The notes beneath the pieces were generated by a model, which was given only the letters and a program-made list of their open reading frames with translations, made no database searches and was not told the DNA's origin. Positions 24,083-33,208 of a stretch of DNA of 60,261 nucleotides are shown one piece after another. The stretch is from assembly GCA_018827375.1 (NCBI GenBank), contig JAHJYW010000040.1:1-60261 (forward strand), read 5' to 3'. Numbering within the stretch: the stretch's first letter is position 1; each line of letters begins with the position of its first letter. The stretch comes from Alphaproteobacteria bacterium. GTDB lineage: Bacteria > Pseudomonadota > Alphaproteobacteria > Caulobacterales > Hyphomonadaceae. A program made the position numbers and the translations under genes.

Positions 24083-25066
24083 TTACCTCAGGAAATTGAG
24101 CAGAGTCAGGTTGGCGAGGCGCGATGTGAGCAAATAGGATGCCTCTAGACTGCTTTCGAGCTCTTTGAGTTCGGCTGCGGCTTCATATTGGTCGCGCGCC
24201 GTCAGTTCATTAAACGCAGCGGTGAAGACCGTCTTTTCAACACTGAGCGCGTCCTTGTCTGTTTCGACCTGAGCCTGGGTAAGGCCTACGGATGCCCGCA
24301 AATTCGTCAACGTTGTCTGGCCGTTCGATACGCTTTGGGCGGCAGCATAGACCGAGTCGCTTCCGGCACCCAGAATGGGCAGAGCTTCGTCAGGGCCCGA
24401 AAGCGCCATCACAGCCAGCCCGGAGACAATCTGCACGATACTGTCATGTGTGCCGGGCACGGAATCAGGGTCGGAGGCCGTGTCCGTTCCGGCATAGATA
24501 TTCGCTCGCCATCCGCCAGTCGGCGTATTGAAATAGGTATCCAGCTGCGTTGCGAAGTCTGCGGTGTCCGTCGCTGCAAGTGCGATCTGACGGATATCTG
24601 TCAGGAGGTCATCGACTGACGCAAAAGGCGGGGTTGTGGCGGCGTCGCCGGAGAAAAGATAGCGCTCACCGTAGCGGGCGTTCAGCGCCGAAAATGTCTC
24701 ATTAAGCGCCGCCTTGGAATCCCGCGCGGTAGCGGCTTTTGAGGCCGCGTCTTCAGAGCCGAGGGCTGCCTGCATACGCGCTGAGAGGCCGCTGGCGCTG
24801 GTCTGGACGACTTCAAGGCTACGCTGTGTGAGTTCCAACCGGCCTTCGCGAATGTTCAGGCGAACACTTTGTTGTTCAATGTCGTCAAGTGCCTTCTGGC
24901 CGAGCATGGCCTGGCTGATGCGGCCCGACAAGTGCTGGGTCATGTCCTCGTATCGACCTGTGACGGTCTCCTTGGACGTGGTGGCCAAGCGCTCGCGCAG
25001 GGACGTAATCTCAGGACTGAGACCCGAGGCTGAAAGCAGGCCGGAGGAGGGCAGGAACCGAAGCAT
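24083..25066 (-). CDS. flgL: Hook-filament junction protein FlgL
   Basis: A 327-residue flagellin-like junction protein. The N-terminal helix region contains 'ITSLRERLATTSKETVTGRY' and the C-terminal one 'AFNELTARDQYEAAAELKEL' to 'LTSRLANLTLLNFLR'. The ATG at 25066 lies one base after the flgK stop, preferred over the upstream frame opening at 25123. FlgL joins FlgK to the filament. The next gene, flgI, begins four bases downstream. Confidence 0.88.
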   Translation of the reverse strand: MLRFLPSSGLLSASGLSPEITSLRERLATTSKETVTGRYEDMTQHLSGRISQAMLGQKALDDIEQQSVRLNIREGRLELTQRSLEVVQTSASGLSARMQAALGSEDAASKAATARDSKAALNETFSALNARYGERYLFSGDAATTPPFASVDDLLTDIRQIALAATDTADFATQLDTYFNTPTGGWRANIYAGTDTASDPDSVPGTHDSIVQIVSGLAVMALSGPDEALPILGAGSDSVYAAAQSVSNGQTTLTNLRASVGLTQAQVETDKDALSVEKTVFTAAFNELTARDQYEAAAELKELESSLEASYLLTSRLANLTLLNFLR

Positions 25067-25067
25067 A

Positions 25068-26516
25068 TCAGATCTCCATGAGCCGCTGGAGCATCTGGCT
25101 CGCGATCTCGATGACCCGCGCATTCGCTGCGTAGGCCTGCTCGATCAGGAGTAGGTCCTGCATCTGGCTATCCACATCGACACCATTCTGCGCCTGCTCG
25201 GCCTGCAGCAGCATTGTATGCTGCGTCGCTGTTGAAGACAGAACCGTTTCATTCTGGACGCGGCTTTGTCCCGCAAGCGAGGCGAACTGTGCAACCATCT
25301 CGACGGAGGAAAACGAACCCTGGATGCCGGCGGCATTGACCCCATTGGCAGACTTGAATGCGCCAACTAGGCCGGTAAGAATTGTCGTATTGCCGGTGGG
25401 GCCGGGCGTGGTGGCGCCGAGACCATCGCGCAGCCGCCACGTGCCGCCGCCCTGGTCTGGGTCTATCGCCGCATTGACTGCGATCCTGCTGGCGAGACCG
25501 ATTCCTCCGGCGCCTGTCGAGTCGACAAAGAGCCCTTGCTCTCCGGGCGTCTTGGTTGGGTCGAGCGCATCATCGGACATGCGCGTTATAAGGTCACCGG
25601 CCAGTGCATCGAGCTGGGCGCCAACTGTCGGCAGATCCTGGTCGCGCAGCGTGAAGAGCGCGCCGAACAGTCCGCTCGAGACAGCTCCATATGAGGACGT
25701 TCCAGGGGTAATGGAAATGCCGTCCACCGTCATTCCAGACAGCGTGCCGCTGGCCAAAGTATCACCCTGGGCGAAAGCGGCTGTTGCATTGAACTCTATG
25801 GTTCGTGCTGTACCCTCAAGCAGGAAAACGCCTTCCGGGGTCACGACATCAATCATGCCGTAATTACGGTCAACTGCCTTGACCGGCATGTATTCGGAGA
25901 TCGTGTCGAGCGCGCGATTACGTTCATCAATCAGCCCCGCAGCCTGGCTGGACGAGCGGTCGATGCTCGACAGTCGACCATTCAGGTCTTGGATAGTCTG
26001 CAGCGCTGTATTGACGATGTCGACGCCATTGGAGATTTCGTGATCTGCTTCAGCTCTCAGGCTGTCGACCATTTGCGACAGGTCGTGGAATTCCTGTACG
26101 ATGGATTTGGCCGACCTGAGCACGGCAGATGCATTCGAGCTGGATTCCGGTGACAGCGCGAGGTCTGACAAGGTCGACTCGAATCCGGAAAATGCCTTGA
26201 ACAGCCCGGTGCCCTCTGACGAGTCGCCGATGCGAGATGATATGGTTTTCCATGTCGATGTCAGCATGTCGGCTTGCGCGTAATCGCTGGTCAAGCTTCG
26301 GCGTTCGGCCGTCAGTGCATAGTTCTGCGACCGCGATATGCCGATGGCTTGGACACCCGCCGATGAATCACCAACGCGTTTCTCCGATACGACCAGCGTC
26401 CGGCTGACATAGCCGGGCGTTGAAGCATTGGAGACATTGGTCGCAGCAATGTCGGCCCTCAGACTTGTTATCTGAAGGCCGCTTTTTGCTGAATTGATGG
26501 CACTGGTCAGGGTCAC
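25068..26516 (-). CDS. flgK: Hook-filament junction protein FlgK
   Basis: A 482-residue hook-associated protein. The N-terminus has the rod/hook signature 'SLRADIAATNVSNASTPGYV'. The core includes 'GLIDERNRALDTISEYMPVK', and the C-terminus has 'LLLIEQAYAANARVIEIASQ'. It caps the hook and bridges to FlgL. It is translationally adjacent to flgL and lies behind flgE on the same strand with a 28-base gap. Confidence 0.92.
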   Translation of the reverse strand: MTLTSAINSAKSGLQITSLRADIAATNVSNASTPGYVSRTLVVSEKRVGDSSAGVQAIGISRSQNYALTAERRSLTSDYAQADMLTSTWKTISSRIGDSSEGTGLFKAFSGFESTLSDLALSPESSSNASAVLRSAKSIVQEFHDLSQMVDSLRAEADHEISNGVDIVNTALQTIQDLNGRLSSIDRSSSQAAGLIDERNRALDTISEYMPVKAVDRNYGMIDVVTPEGVFLLEGTARTIEFNATAAFAQGDTLASGTLSGMTVDGISITPGTSSYGAVSSGLFGALFTLRDQDLPTVGAQLDALAGDLITRMSDDALDPTKTPGEQGLFVDSTGAGGIGLASRIAVNAAIDPDQGGGTWRLRDGLGATTPGPTGNTTILTGLVGAFKSANGVNAAGIQGSFSSVEMVAQFASLAGQSRVQNETVLSSTATQHTMLLQAEQAQNGVDVDSQMQDLLLIEQAYAANARVIEIASQMLQRLMEI

Positions 26517-26544
26517 GTGTGCGGTCGCCTTTTAACGCTGGCTA

Positions 26545-27849
26545 TCAGCGTTTCAGATTGGTCGTTTCCTGCAGCATTTCGTCCACGGTCTGAACGATTT
26601 TGGCATTTGAAGAATAGGCGCGCTGCGTCTCGATCAGGTCGGTCAGCTCGGCCGCGATATCGGTCGTGGATTCCATCAGGGAGTAACCAGCGACGGCGCC
26701 GACAGGCCCCGCGCCTGCATCCCACAGGTACATGCTGCCGGACGAACCGGACACCTTGTAGGCTTGGCTGTCCAGCGCTTGAAGGCCGTTCATGTTCGGC
26801 ACGTCTCCCACCGGTATCTGGTAGAGTGTGCGACGCAAACCTGTATCGTAAACGGCCTGAAGGTAGCCACGATCGTCGATTTCAACCGATTTGAGATCCC
26901 CAATCGGTGCGCCATTCTTGGAAACGTTCGTTGGCGAGAATGGAGCCGCAAGCTGCGTGATGCCCTGGCTGTCATCGGGGCGACCAATGTTTACCGACAC
27001 GGGGCCGTGGGGCAGGGTGAGCGCAATGGCGCCTGTTGCGGCGTCATAGGTTGCGCCACCGCTTGCTGTTGCCGTCAATATGCGGCCGCCCGAGACAGGC
27101 GCGTCGCTGAATTCGAGCGCCAGGCTGCCAATTGAGACCGCGGGATCGCCGGCGCTGTCGAAAATTTCGACTTGCCATTGATTGCTTGCCCCAGTCGCCG
27201 GAACAACCGGTGTAAACTGGAAGGTCAGCGTGTTTGCGCGCCCAAGATTGTCGAAATACTCGACGGGCAAGTTGAAGTCACCTGTTGTGGAGCCGGCGTT
27301 GGTTGCGTCGGCAGGCAAGTTGATGCCGAGGTCCATTTCGCTTGTGGGCGTTGCGGTAAACTGCGATGTTGAAATGTTCACGGGCGCAAGGTTTACGCCG
27401 CTATTGCGGCTGACGTTTCCGACTTCGCCCGAGGAGTTGGCGGGCCAGCCAAGCAGGAACAAGCCGCTCTGTGTACGAAGATTGCCATTCTCGTCGGCGT
27501 AGAACGATCCGGTTGGCACCAGCATCATGTTTCTGTTGGAGGCGGTCGACGTCAAACCGCTTGTGTCGGTAACCGGAAGGAGCCCGCGACCCGAAACCGC
27601 GATATCTGTCGCGCTGCCCGTCGAGATGAGCGACCCGCGCGCAGCGACATCCTTGAAAGTATCGACCCTTACACCGCCTGCGGCGTAGGCTGATGACCGC
27701 TGCTGGATAACCATGCTCGAAAAATCGACCTGGCTGCGCTTATAACCAGCGGTGGAAGAGTTTGCGATGTTATCTGAGATTGTCGAGAGCCGCGCGGAGT
27801 TGACGTTCAACCCCATGACGCCAGCGTTCAGGGACGAAGAGATGCTCAT
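26545..27849 (-). CDS. flgE: Flagellar hook protein FlgE
   Basis: A 434-residue hook subunit. The N-terminal motif is 'LSTISDNIANSSTAGYKRSQ' and the C-terminal motif is 'ELTDLIETQRAYSSNAKIVQ' with 'VDEMLQETTNLKR'. The central region contains the hook D1/D2 domains ('PVEYFDNLGRANTLTFQFTP', 'IDDRGYLQAVYDTGLRRTLY'). The length suits an alphaproteobacterial hook protein. It leads the minus-strand block flgE-flgK-flgL-flgI. Confidence 0.94.
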   Translation of the reverse strand: MSISSSLNAGVMGLNVNSARLSTISDNIANSSTAGYKRSQVDFSSMVIQQRSSAYAAGGVRVDTFKDVAARGSLISTGSATDIAVSGRGLLPVTDTSGLTSTASNRNMMLVPTGSFYADENGNLRTQSGLFLLGWPANSSGEVGNVSRNSGVNLAPVNISTSQFTATPTSEMDLGINLPADATNAGSTTGDFNLPVEYFDNLGRANTLTFQFTPVVPATGASNQWQVEIFDSAGDPAVSIGSLALEFSDAPVSGGRILTATASGGATYDAATGAIALTLPHGPVSVNIGRPDDSQGITQLAAPFSPTNVSKNGAPIGDLKSVEIDDRGYLQAVYDTGLRRTLYQIPVGDVPNMNGLQALDSQAYKVSGSSGSMYLWDAGAGPVGAVAGYSLMESTTDIAAELTDLIETQRAYSSNAKIVQTVDEMLQETTNLKR

Positions 27850-27929
27850 TACGGTTGCTCCTGCAAAGGTATAGCAACCAAAATTAAGCGTTGATAGTTA
27901 ATGAGCGTATAACCGATTGGCCCGTTTTG

Positions 27930-28742
27930 TTAACGAGTCAGGATGGTGATTGAGATCCGGCGGTTTTGCGGTGCCGATGTATCCCCCTGGATCAGTGGGT
28001 CCGTATCCGCCTTGCCGGAGACCTCAAGAATCCGGCTAGGGTTCATGTTGGCGGCGAGCAAGAGCTTGCGTGCGGCATTGGCCCGGTCAGATGACAGGTT
28101 CCAGTTGTCGTATGATGCACCATCACGGTAGCTCAGACTGTCCGTATGACCCACAATCTTGATGTCGTTCTCGAATGTCGCGAATGACTTTGCCACCTGG
28201 CCGAGCATGCCTGTCAACAGTTCCGAAGGGTCGCTCCGGCCAACCGGGAAGAGAGGGGCATCTTCGGAATCGGTAATCTCAAGCACCAGGCCTTCTGGCG
28301 ACATCTTGATCAGCATATGCTCCGAAAGCTGCTTGCCATCAGCGCTCATGGACTCCTTGAGCGATTGAAGTTCTGCGGCAATCTTGTTCTCTGAATCTTC
28401 CTTGCCTTCGCTGTGGCGGGCAACGGTTTCCTTGCGAGCAGCGCCCGTTCCCATGCGGGCATAAGTGTCTTCGGTCATGATCGACGACCCGTTAAGGCCA
28501 TCCGAACCGCCACCGGATATCCGGGAGATCGGAATCGTCGGGCTGAAATAGTCGGCGATGCCCTTGCGCTGCTCTTCTGTCGTGGCGTTCAGGAGCCACA
28601 TCAGGAGGAAGAACGCCATCATGGCTGTCACGAAGTCTGCATACGCAACTTTCCACGCGCCGCCGTGATGCTCGGCGGCTTTCACGACGCGTCGGCGCTT
28701 GATGATCGTGGGCTGCACGATAGCTGCGTTTTGAATTTCCAT
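27930..28742 (-). CDS. motB: Flagellar stator protein MotB
   Basis: A 270-residue stator subunit with a short basic N-terminus, then the single helix 'YADFVTAMMAFFLLMWLL' containing the ion-carrying Asp, and a C-terminal OmpA-like peptidoglycan-binding domain with 'IVGHTDSLSY' and 'NWNLSSDRANAARKLLLAAN'. The start at 28742 gives the family-typical N-terminus; the frame opens at 28787. It is divergent from fliM-motA rather than downstream of motA. Confidence 0.92.
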   Translation of the reverse strand: MEIQNAAIVQPTIIKRRRVVKAAEHHGGAWKVAYADFVTAMMAFFLLMWLLNATTEEQRKGIADYFSPTIPISRISGGGSDGLNGSSIMTEDTYARMGTGAARKETVARHSEGKEDSENKIAAELQSLKESMSADGKQLSEHMLIKMSPEGLVLEITDSEDAPLFPVGRSDPSELLTGMLGQVAKSFATFENDIKIVGHTDSLSYRDGASYDNWNLSSDRANAARKLLLAANMNPSRILEVSGKADTDPLIQGDTSAPQNRRISITILTR

Positions 28743-28826
28743 AGGTCCCGCCAGTTCAATTGCTGGGACACATTTACCAAAGACCAATGAAGGATCATTG
28801 CTTCCACAATGCTTAACTTTGGGTCT

Positions 28827-28865
28827 CCCGTTAATGCTTTTTCAACGGGTCAGTCACCAATTGGT
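28827..28865. promoter_or_regulatory. Hairpin and palindrome in the motB/fliM divergent region
   Basis: CCCGTT (28827-28832) and AACGGG (28844-28849) form a 6-bp stem with an 11-base loop, followed by the perfect 10-bp palindrome ACCAATTGGT (28856-28865). Both lie between the divergent motB and fliM starts, and one may be an operator for a flagellar regulator. Confidence 0.3.
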
Positions 28866-28897
28866 AGGGTTATTATCCCTCTAGTTGCAGGTGATTC

Positions 28898-29797
28898 GTG
28901 TCCGCGATTCTACGGAAAAAGATCCAAGCGGGAGCTGGTGTTCCGCCATCCATCGCTAATCTGCGTCCGTTTTGGGATCAGATGCAGTCCAATGCTGAGG
29001 CATGGGCGCACGCGAATCTGGGTGAAGACAGCCGAATAAAGATCGTGGCACGTCGCGCAATTGGCGCAAGCGCAGCCGCTGATATTCTGGATGATCCATT
29101 TACCTTCTTTATGGCTTCGGACATGTCGCCCGGGATTGCCTCCATTACGCTGGACAATCGCATTGCAGTTCAATGCGCGGCTGCGCGCCTTCATCAGGAC
29201 GTCGAAAGCCTCGCAGAGGCATCGGCCCTGTTCCTGAAACTGTTGTGCGAACAGACGTCCGTCACGCTCTGGCAAAAAATCGGCGGCGGGCTTGCCGGGC
29301 ATGACACAGTGTCTCAAAAATCTCCGCTTTGTGACAGCGTGTCCTCTGTTGGCGGTTTTGATGCGGCCAGCCGATATCTGCGTGTGGATCTGGAGCTTCA
29401 GTTCGGAGAGGGTGTTTCAACCCTGACGATTATGTTCGGCCTGGATTTTGTGCAGCAGCATGCGCAGGCAGCGCAGCGCAATGAAGAGGCCAGAAAACAA
29501 CAGGCCTGCCAGCAAACGCCGAAGTCACTTAGTGAGTCCGTGCGGGCGTCGGTTATATCGCTTGATGCGGTGTTGGAGCGCATGACGCTGACAATCGCTG
29601 ATTGTTCGCGACTTGAAGTTGGCCATGTGCTGCCGCTTGCCAATGCTGATGCGAACCGTCTTTCGCTCAGCGCAGAAACAATAAATGGAAGTGTCGATAT
29701 CGGCTTGGGAGAGCTGGGCGTGTGGAAGCGGCAAAGGGCCGTTAAACTTCATACGCCAATATCAAGCAACTTCGCACGTGAGATAGTTGATTTGTGA
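28898..29797 (+). CDS. fliM: Flagellar switch protein FliM, divergent form
   Basis: A 299-residue protein with a GTG start behind AGGTG. The C-terminal 80 residues are a SpoA (C-ring) domain: 'VRASVISLDAVLERMTLTIA', 'LEVGHVLPLANADANRLSLS', 'VDIGLGELGVWKRQRAVKLH'. The middle has the FliM-like 'PFTFFMASDMSPGIASITLD' region. It lacks a clear N-terminal CheY-binding LSQxEIDALL motif. As the only other SpoA gene in a complete flagellar set, and placed before motA as in many Rhizobiales-type clusters, it is best read as FliM. Confidence 0.72.
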   Translation: MSAILRKKIQAGAGVPPSIANLRPFWDQMQSNAEAWAHANLGEDSRIKIVARRAIGASAAADILDDPFTFFMASDMSPGIASITLDNRIAVQCAAARLHQDVESLAEASALFLKLLCEQTSVTLWQKIGGGLAGHDTVSQKSPLCDSVSSVGGFDAASRYLRVDLELQFGEGVSTLTIMFGLDFVQQHAQAAQRNEEARKQQACQQTPKSLSESVRASVISLDAVLERMTLTIADCSRLEVGHVLPLANADANRLSLSAETINGSVDIGLGELGVWKRQRAVKLHTPISSNFAREIVDL

Positions 29798-29839
29798 CAG
29801 CGCCCTGCGCCGTGAGCGCGGGAATAGGGAGTTTCTGGG

Positions 29840-30706
29840 GTGAATGCGATATTTGGACTGATTATAACCGTGGTTATGGTCTTCGGTGGTTACCTTCTTG
29901 CTGGCGGCAAGATGGACATCATTATGCATGCATTGCCTTTCGAAGGCATGATGATCGGTGGCGCTGCGCTCGGCGCCTTCTTTGCGGGTAATGACATGAA
30001 TACCGTCAAGCACACCTTGGGCGACATCAAGTCCGTGTTTACCGGGGCAAAATGGAAGAAGACAGATTACCAGGATCTGCTTTGCCTGATGCACGAGCTG
30101 CTGAACCTGATGAAGCAGAACCCGGTCGAGGTCGAAGCGCACATCGAGGCGCCCGGTGAATCAAGCATCTTCACTAAATACCCGCGCATTTTGAAGGACC
30201 ACTCCGCGATCGAGCTGGTCTGTGATACGATCCGCTCAATGATCATGAACTTCGACAATGTGCATCAGGTTGAAGAGCTGATGCAGAAGCAGCTCGACCA
30301 GCTGGCCGAAGACAAGCTCCACGGCTCGCACGCTCTCCAGAATATGGCTGATGCCTTGCCAGCCCTCGGTATTGTCGCGGCCGTGCTCGGCGTCATCAAG
30401 ACGATGGCATCCATCGACAAGCCACCTGAAATCCTCGGCGGCATGATCGGCGGCGCGCTCGTCGGCACCTTCCTCGGCGTTTTCCTTGCCTATGGCCTCG
30501 TCGGTCCGTTTGCCAAGAAAGTGAAAGATATCCGTGTGGAGGAGCATTCCTTCTATGCAATGATTGGTGAGATCCTCGTGTCGAACCTGCATCTCAACCC
30601 GGTCAATATCTGTGTTGAAGTTGCCCGGCGCCATGCGCCATCCCGTGTCCGCCCGACCTATGATGAGGTCGATCAGGCCATACGCAGCATGAAACGCGCC
30701 GCATGA
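29840..30706 (+). CDS. motA: Flagellar stator protein MotA
   Basis: A 288-residue protein with four membrane helices and GTG start. Signatures: 'LIITVVMVFGGYLLAGGKMD' at the N-terminus, a cytoplasmic loop with charged residues near 'LNLMKQNPVEVEAHIEAPGE', 'ALPALGIVAAVLGVIKTM' and 'GALVGTFLGVFLAYGLVGPF'. MotA conducts ions with MotB and contacts FliG. It sits between fliM and the periplasmic protein gene, overlapping the latter by four bases. Confidence 0.95.
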   Translation: MNAIFGLIITVVMVFGGYLLAGGKMDIIMHALPFEGMMIGGAALGAFFAGNDMNTVKHTLGDIKSVFTGAKWKKTDYQDLLCLMHELLNLMKQNPVEVEAHIEAPGESSIFTKYPRILKDHSAIELVCDTIRSMIMNFDNVHQVEELMQKQLDQLAEDKLHGSHALQNMADALPALGIVAAVLGVIKTMASIDKPPEILGGMIGGALVGTFLGVFLAYGLVGPFAKKVKDIRVEEHSFYAMIGEILVSNLHLNPVNICVEVARRHAPSRVRPTYDEVDQAIRSMKRAA

Positions 30707-32466
30707 AGCGTTATCCCTTCATCCTGATGCTCAGCCTCTGCCTGGTTCCCCAGAGCCTTGCGGTTGAGCCGGATGCAGGGACGCCTGACTTGGCAGAACG
30801 TGAATCGAATCTCTCTTCCGACCTTGAGCTGTTCGTTCAGGGCGCGATCAAGGAAGGTATCCTGACACCAAAGGGGTCCGGGGCAGAGCCCTCCGTCGCT
30901 GAAGACACGCATTCCGATCACCAGCCAGCGCAGCTCGTGACCAATTCCCCTGCCGCTGTGCGCAAGCCTGAGCGCACTTACAGCGCATGCGAAGCGATCG
31001 GTGCGTTTGATTTCACCGCATACAAGGATATTACCGAGTACCAGCAGCTCTATAAAGCGCGTGAGGCCACCAGCCGCCATGGCGATGAAAGCCATGCATC
31101 GCCTTCTGGTTCTGATCTGGCCAAAACCTATATGGCGCTCGGCCTGTATTCAGAAGCGCAGATGGTACTCAAGTTATCGCCTGGCGCTGAAGCAGTAGCG
31201 CTGGGAAAGCTGGCCGACTTGCTGGAAAATCGTCACGCACCGGACGTCGACTTCTTCTCCCAGATGGCATCCTGTGAACCAGATGCGGCGATATGGCTGG
31301 CTGCCGCTGAACTGGTCTCGGGGAGCGGGGAAGGGGTGGCGCGGCTACAGGGCGCGCTATCCGACTTTCGTAAGCTTCCGCTGCGCCTGCGCATTGATTT
31401 CACCATGTTAAGCGTCCCGAAACTGGAAGAGCGCGGCGCCAGCGCGCTTTCCCAGAAACTGATCGCTGATTTCAATGACGCGGATTTCGCCAATTCACCG
31501 CCGCTGCAATTTTCCCGTGCCCTGATCGAAATGGATGGCGGTAGTTCTGCAGCGCGGAAGACAGTCGAGAGCTTCCTGCGGCGCCCGCAGTTTCAGGAAG
31601 AAGCACTTGCTGCAATGGCGCGCCATGACGTGCCGGTGAACCCTGCCTTTGAAGAAGTGCTGCTCGGCGATCTTATGCAGAAATTTGGTTACATCAGCAG
31701 CGACAAAGAGCTCGCTGCCAGTCTCCAATATGCCCTGAGAGAGTTGAGCGCGCGCTCAAGCTACAAGCCGCTGATTAAGCTTGCCGCGCTCCCAGCGCTT
31801 CAGAATCCTGATGCACAGGCAGAGGTCAAAAGACAACTGACGGCAAGTCTCTATCGTGATCTTGAGAGCGATGAACCGATGCGCAATATGGCAGCAATCG
31901 ATGCGATGATCGAGACGCCGGACATCCTTGCGGGCGAGCTCAGCCGGGATGCGCTCTTCAGCCTCGCATCAGGAAAGGCTGTTCGTCTGGGTTTTCGTGA
32001 CCTTGCGAAGAAACTTTCAGAAGGCGTGTCCATGACGGATGATTTTGCCGCCGAAAGCGCGGAGCTGGCTTTCCGGCGCCAGGACTATGATGCGGTCCTG
32101 AGCCTGGCGGATAAATATGTCACCAATAAATCGCTCAACCTGCTCGCGGCGCGCAGCGCCATTCGCACGCACGCGCCAGAGCGTTTGAGAATATATGAGG
32201 ATCGTCTCGAAATCGAGCCAGAGACCATTCTGGCGCTCATCGAAGAAGATGCGATTGCTGGCGACTGGATCGTATCTGAATGGGTCTACACCGCTGCGCG
32301 CATGCTGACAGGTGATGATCACGAGCGGCGCGTTGAGCGGGTGGCCGGCATGCGGAGGATGGTCCGCAAGGGGCCTTCGTCCCAGTCCAGAGTTTCAGTC
32401 TCACAAGCGCCAGCCATATTCAGCCGTGTCAGCGGATCTTCAGCACCGGTCGGAGGGGGAAACTGA
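30703..32466 (+). CDS. Unassigned periplasmic helical-repeat protein of the motor operon
   Basis: A 587-residue protein with a signal peptide ('FILMLSLCLVPQSLAVEPD'). After a low-complexity linker the body is almost entirely alpha helical, with repeated two-helix units such as 'SDLAKTYMALGLYSEAQMVL', 'AAIWLAAAELVSG' and 'AAESAELAFRRQDYDAVLSL', as in TPR/SEL1-like folds. It overlaps motA (ATGA) and flgF (TGATG), so its production is tied to the stator and the rod. Position and location suggest a role like MotC or MotK of Rhizobiales, periplasmic proteins needed for motor function. I see no convincing family signature. Confidence 0.65.
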   Translation: MKRYPFILMLSLCLVPQSLAVEPDAGTPDLAERESNLSSDLELFVQGAIKEGILTPKGSGAEPSVAEDTHSDHQPAQLVTNSPAAVRKPERTYSACEAIGAFDFTAYKDITEYQQLYKAREATSRHGDESHASPSGSDLAKTYMALGLYSEAQMVLKLSPGAEAVALGKLADLLENRHAPDVDFFSQMASCEPDAAIWLAAAELVSGSGEGVARLQGALSDFRKLPLRLRIDFTMLSVPKLEERGASALSQKLIADFNDADFANSPPLQFSRALIEMDGGSSAARKTVESFLRRPQFQEEALAAMARHDVPVNPAFEEVLLGDLMQKFGYISSDKELAASLQYALRELSARSSYKPLIKLAALPALQNPDAQAEVKRQLTASLYRDLESDEPMRNMAAIDAMIETPDILAGELSRDALFSLASGKAVRLGFRDLAKKLSEGVSMTDDFAAESAELAFRRQDYDAVLSLADKYVTNKSLNLLAARSAIRTHAPERLRIYEDRLEIEPETILALIEEDAIAGDWIVSEWVYTAARMLTGDDHERRVERVAGMRRMVRKGPSSQSRVSVSQAPAIFSRVSGSSAPVGGGN

Positions 32467-33179
32467 TGTCCAATGCGATTTACGCCACACTCGCACGTCA
32501 ACACGGCCTGATGCAGGAAATGCAGGTCGTTTCAAACAACCTCGCGAACTCCAGCACCACGGGTTACAAGACAGACCGTGCCATTTTTGCCGAGTTCCTA
32601 GTCAATACCGGCTCGGATACCGCCTCACTGTCAATGGGAAGCCTGGCCGGCCACTCCTTCGAGATGGAACAGGGTGGGCTGAAAGTAACCGGCGGTCAGT
32701 TTGACCTGGCAGTTCAGGGCGAGGGATATTTCACGGTCGATACACCGCAGGGTACGCGCCTGACGCGCGCCGGGCATTTCCAGCTGTCGGCCGATGGCAC
32801 CTTGATGGACATGAATGGAAGCAATGTTCTGAATGCCGGCGGCGGCCCCATAACCATTCCCCCTGAGGCCACGAATTTAGCGATCTCGGGTGACGGTACA
32901 ATCTCAGCCAATGGCTTGCAGATTGACCAGGTCGCCATCGTCATTCCCGAGGGTGACCTGATGCGCGATTCAAACACATACTTTTCTGCCGCAGGCGGAT
33001 TTGTTCCGGCAAAGGAATTTGGCGTTGTTCAGGGAGCGCTTGAACAGTCCAACGTTTCACCGGTCCTTGAAGTTTCGCGCATGATCGAAGTTCAGCGTGC
33101 CTACGAAGCGGGACAAACGCTTCTTGAGACGGAAGACAAGCGCATTGGGCAGCTTATTTCAGCTGTGCGCGAACGATAG
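32466..33179 (+). CDS. flgF: Flagellar proximal rod protein FlgF
   Basis: A 237-residue rod protein with the N-terminal 'MQVVSNNLANSSTTGYKTDR' motif, the middle 'DLAVQGEGYFTVDTPQGTRL' and 'TRAGHFQLSADGTLM', and the C-terminal 'VSRMIEVQRAYEAGQTLLET'. The ATG overlaps the previous stop. It is followed by flgG. Confidence 0.94.
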   Translation: MSNAIYATLARQHGLMQEMQVVSNNLANSSTTGYKTDRAIFAEFLVNTGSDTASLSMGSLAGHSFEMEQGGLKVTGGQFDLAVQGEGYFTVDTPQGTRLTRAGHFQLSADGTLMDMNGSNVLNAGGGPITIPPEATNLAISGDGTISANGLQIDQVAIVIPEGDLMRDSNTYFSAAGGFVPAKEFGVVQGALEQSNVSPVLEVSRMIEVQRAYEAGQTLLETEDKRIGQLISAVRER

Positions 33180-33208
33180 GCCATGATGGCTAAGGAGAGG
33201 AGAAGGAC

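Noticed and set aside
27850..27929. Sigma-54 promoter for flgE
   Set aside because: No GG-N10-GC pair with the right spacing was seen; the same was true in the flagellin leader.
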